Assembly (NCBI GenBank): GCA_937868035.1
Contig: CALMLK010000169.1
Location: 1-5,976 of the forward strand
From: an uncultured Alphaproteobacteria bacterium
GTDB taxonomy: Bacteria > Pseudomonadota > Alphaproteobacteria > Rhizobiales > Aestuariivirgaceae
Length of the DNA stretch: 5,976 nucleotides
Reading direction: 5' to 3'
In this document: positions 5,033 to 5,976 of the stretch, in pieces
Layout of the letters: each line of letters opens with the position of its first letter
Numbering within the stretch: position 1 is the stretch's first letter
Position numbers and translations under genes: made by a program
The notes under the pieces: generated by a model
Told to the model about the DNA's origin: nothing
The model's input: the letters and a program-made list of their open reading frames with translations, nothing else
Databases searched by the model: none

Positions 5033-5976
5033 GCGGTGGCTCCCGTGCGCGGCGCCTGGACGAAGCGCGTATAGACCCAACCCACGCCGATGAGGCAGAG
5101 GCCGAGGCCGATAATGCTGGCAATGCGCCACAACCCGCCCAGTTCGAACAGGTCAAGGGCGAAGACCTTGGCCACGGCCAGCGCGATGATGGCGAGCCCT
5201 GCGAGGCGGATGTTCTGCCGCGACAGGCGGATGCCGGCGAGGAAGATGGCGATGGCAGTGGCGATCCACGCGGCGGAGACGCTGTAGGATTCGGCATCGC
5301 TTTCGAACCACGGCACCAGTGTGGCATCCTGGAAGAAGCGCTTCACCTGCAGCGTGACGAACGCAATGAGCAGCACGAGGGCGAACACACCGAGTGCGTT
5401 GCGCGCCTCGCCGAGGCCCAATCCCTCCAGCTTGCGGGCCATCAGTGCCAACAGCGGCACGGGTGCGAGATAGGCCAGCCACAGGCTGTTGAAGAGCATG
5501 CTGCCGTCCAGCGCATCGCCGGTGATGACGGGATTGCGGGCCGTCAATCCGACGAACAGCACGGCGCAGGATGCGGCCTGCAAGATGCGCGCGCCCCACA
5601 GAGAAATAAAGGACGAGAACAGGGTCTGGCGATAGGCGAGACCATAGGCAGCACCGAGCCAAGCCAGCGCATGCGCCGACATTTCGAGAAGGCTCATGTG
5701 ATCCGCCGTGATGCCGCCTGCGATCAGCACGCGGAGTTCCAGCGAGACAAGGGCAATGCCGAGGCCGAGTGCCAGCCCTTCGAAGGCGGCGCGCCAGCGC
5801 TCGTAGCCGTCACGGCGCAGGTGGCGCGCGGCGAGCCAGAACAGCAGGACGGGCACACCGTAGCCATAGAGCACCCAGTGTGCGCCCAGCGGCAGGCCGG
5901 CGGGTTCACCCCAGAACTCGCGGCCGATGAACAGCCGCAGCGCATAGACCTGCCACTGCGCGCTCACCAGTCCCAT
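5029..5976 (-). CDS. DUF2339 polytopic membrane protein, 5' end cut by window edge
   Basis: The visible 315 residues are the C-terminal third or so of a large predicted membrane protein. DUF2339 proteins are usually around 850-1000 aa. At least eight hydrophobic segments can be seen, among them VLYGYGVPVLLFWLAA, LGVFALVLLIAFVTL and AAWIATAIAIFLAGIRL. The ending is characteristic of DUF2339: RLAGLAIIALAVAKVFALDL, then FELGGLWRIASIIGLGLCL and IGVGWVYTRF. A methionine codon coincides with the last base of the window, but the family length makes it almost certainly internal, so the true start lies beyond 5976. The stop TGA (5031-5029) overlaps the ATG of the methyltransferase. The function of DUF2339 proteins is not established, and I assign none. 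Confidence 0.85.
   Translation of the reverse strand: MGLVSAQWQVYALRLFIGREFWGEPAGLPLGAHWVLYGYGVPVLLFWLAARHLRRDGYERWRAAFEGLALGLGIALVSLELRVLIAGGITADHMSLLEMSAHALAWLGAAYGLAYRQTLFSSFISLWGARILQAASCAVLFVGLTARNPVITGDALDGSMLFNSLWLAYLAPVPLLALMARKLEGLGLGEARNALGVFALVLLIAFVTLQVKRFFQDATLVPWFESDAESYSVSAAWIATAIAIFLAGIRLSRQNIRLAGLAIIALAVAKVFALDLFELGGLWRIASIIGLGLCLIGVGWVYTRFVQAPRTGATA

Noticed and set aside
5033..5131. 33-codon N-terminal extension of the O-methyltransferase from ATG 5131
   Set aside because: It lies wholly within the DUF2339 coding end, has Arg/His/Pro-rich shadow-like composition, and the ATG at 5032 has a good ribosome binding site and the family-typical start.
1..5976. CRISPR arrays, tRNA or rRNA genes, insertion sequences, prophage genes
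   Set aside because: No regularly spaced repeats, cloverleaf-like segments, transposase motifs or phage-type proteins were seen on either strand.

Overview
The window is GC-rich and looks like an alphaproteobacterial chromosome. The best evidence is the S2 N-terminus ([22 protein letters not shown]), the rpsB-tsf gene order and a mosaic 'TCATTCCGGC...GCCGGGGTGAC' intergenic repeat of the kind common in that class. I cannot place the order or genus with confidence. Every protein gene I can support lies on the minus strand, so transcription runs from high to low coordinates.

In the direction of transcription, the layout is as follows. (1) 5976-5029 is the C-terminal part of a DUF2339 polytopic membrane protein, coupled by an ATGA overlap to a class I SAM-dependent O-methyltransferase of the catechol/caffeoyl-CoA type (5032-4373). 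(2) 4372-4227 is a regulatory spacer with inverted repeats. (3) 4226-1759 is a complete four-gene bufferin-type operon: a secreted DUF2282 precursor peptide with four Cys (bufA), the DUF692/MNIO iron oxygenase (bufB), the DUF2063 partner protein (bufC) and a DoxX-family membrane protein. (4) 1758-1575 holds a sigma-70-like promoter and a leader of about 130 nt that appears able to fold over the rpsB ribosome binding site. (5) rpsB is at 1574-819. (6) A spacer of about 137 bp is mostly filled by a two-hairpin dispersed repeat. (7) tsf starts at 681 and runs off the left edge.

The central operon is the accessory module of interest. In this recently described RiPP family, BufB with BufC oxidises cysteines of the exported BufA peptide to thiooxazole-type heterocycles, giving a periplasmic metallophore that helps the cell withstand copper or other metal stress. 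DoxX is a frequent, less understood fourth member. The operon type is therefore known, but this copy sits immediately upstream of the essential rpsB-tsf translation genes with no recognisable terminator between, which raises the possibility of read-through. No RNA genes, insertion sequences or CRISPR arrays are visible, and no gene-free stretch exceeds 300 bases.
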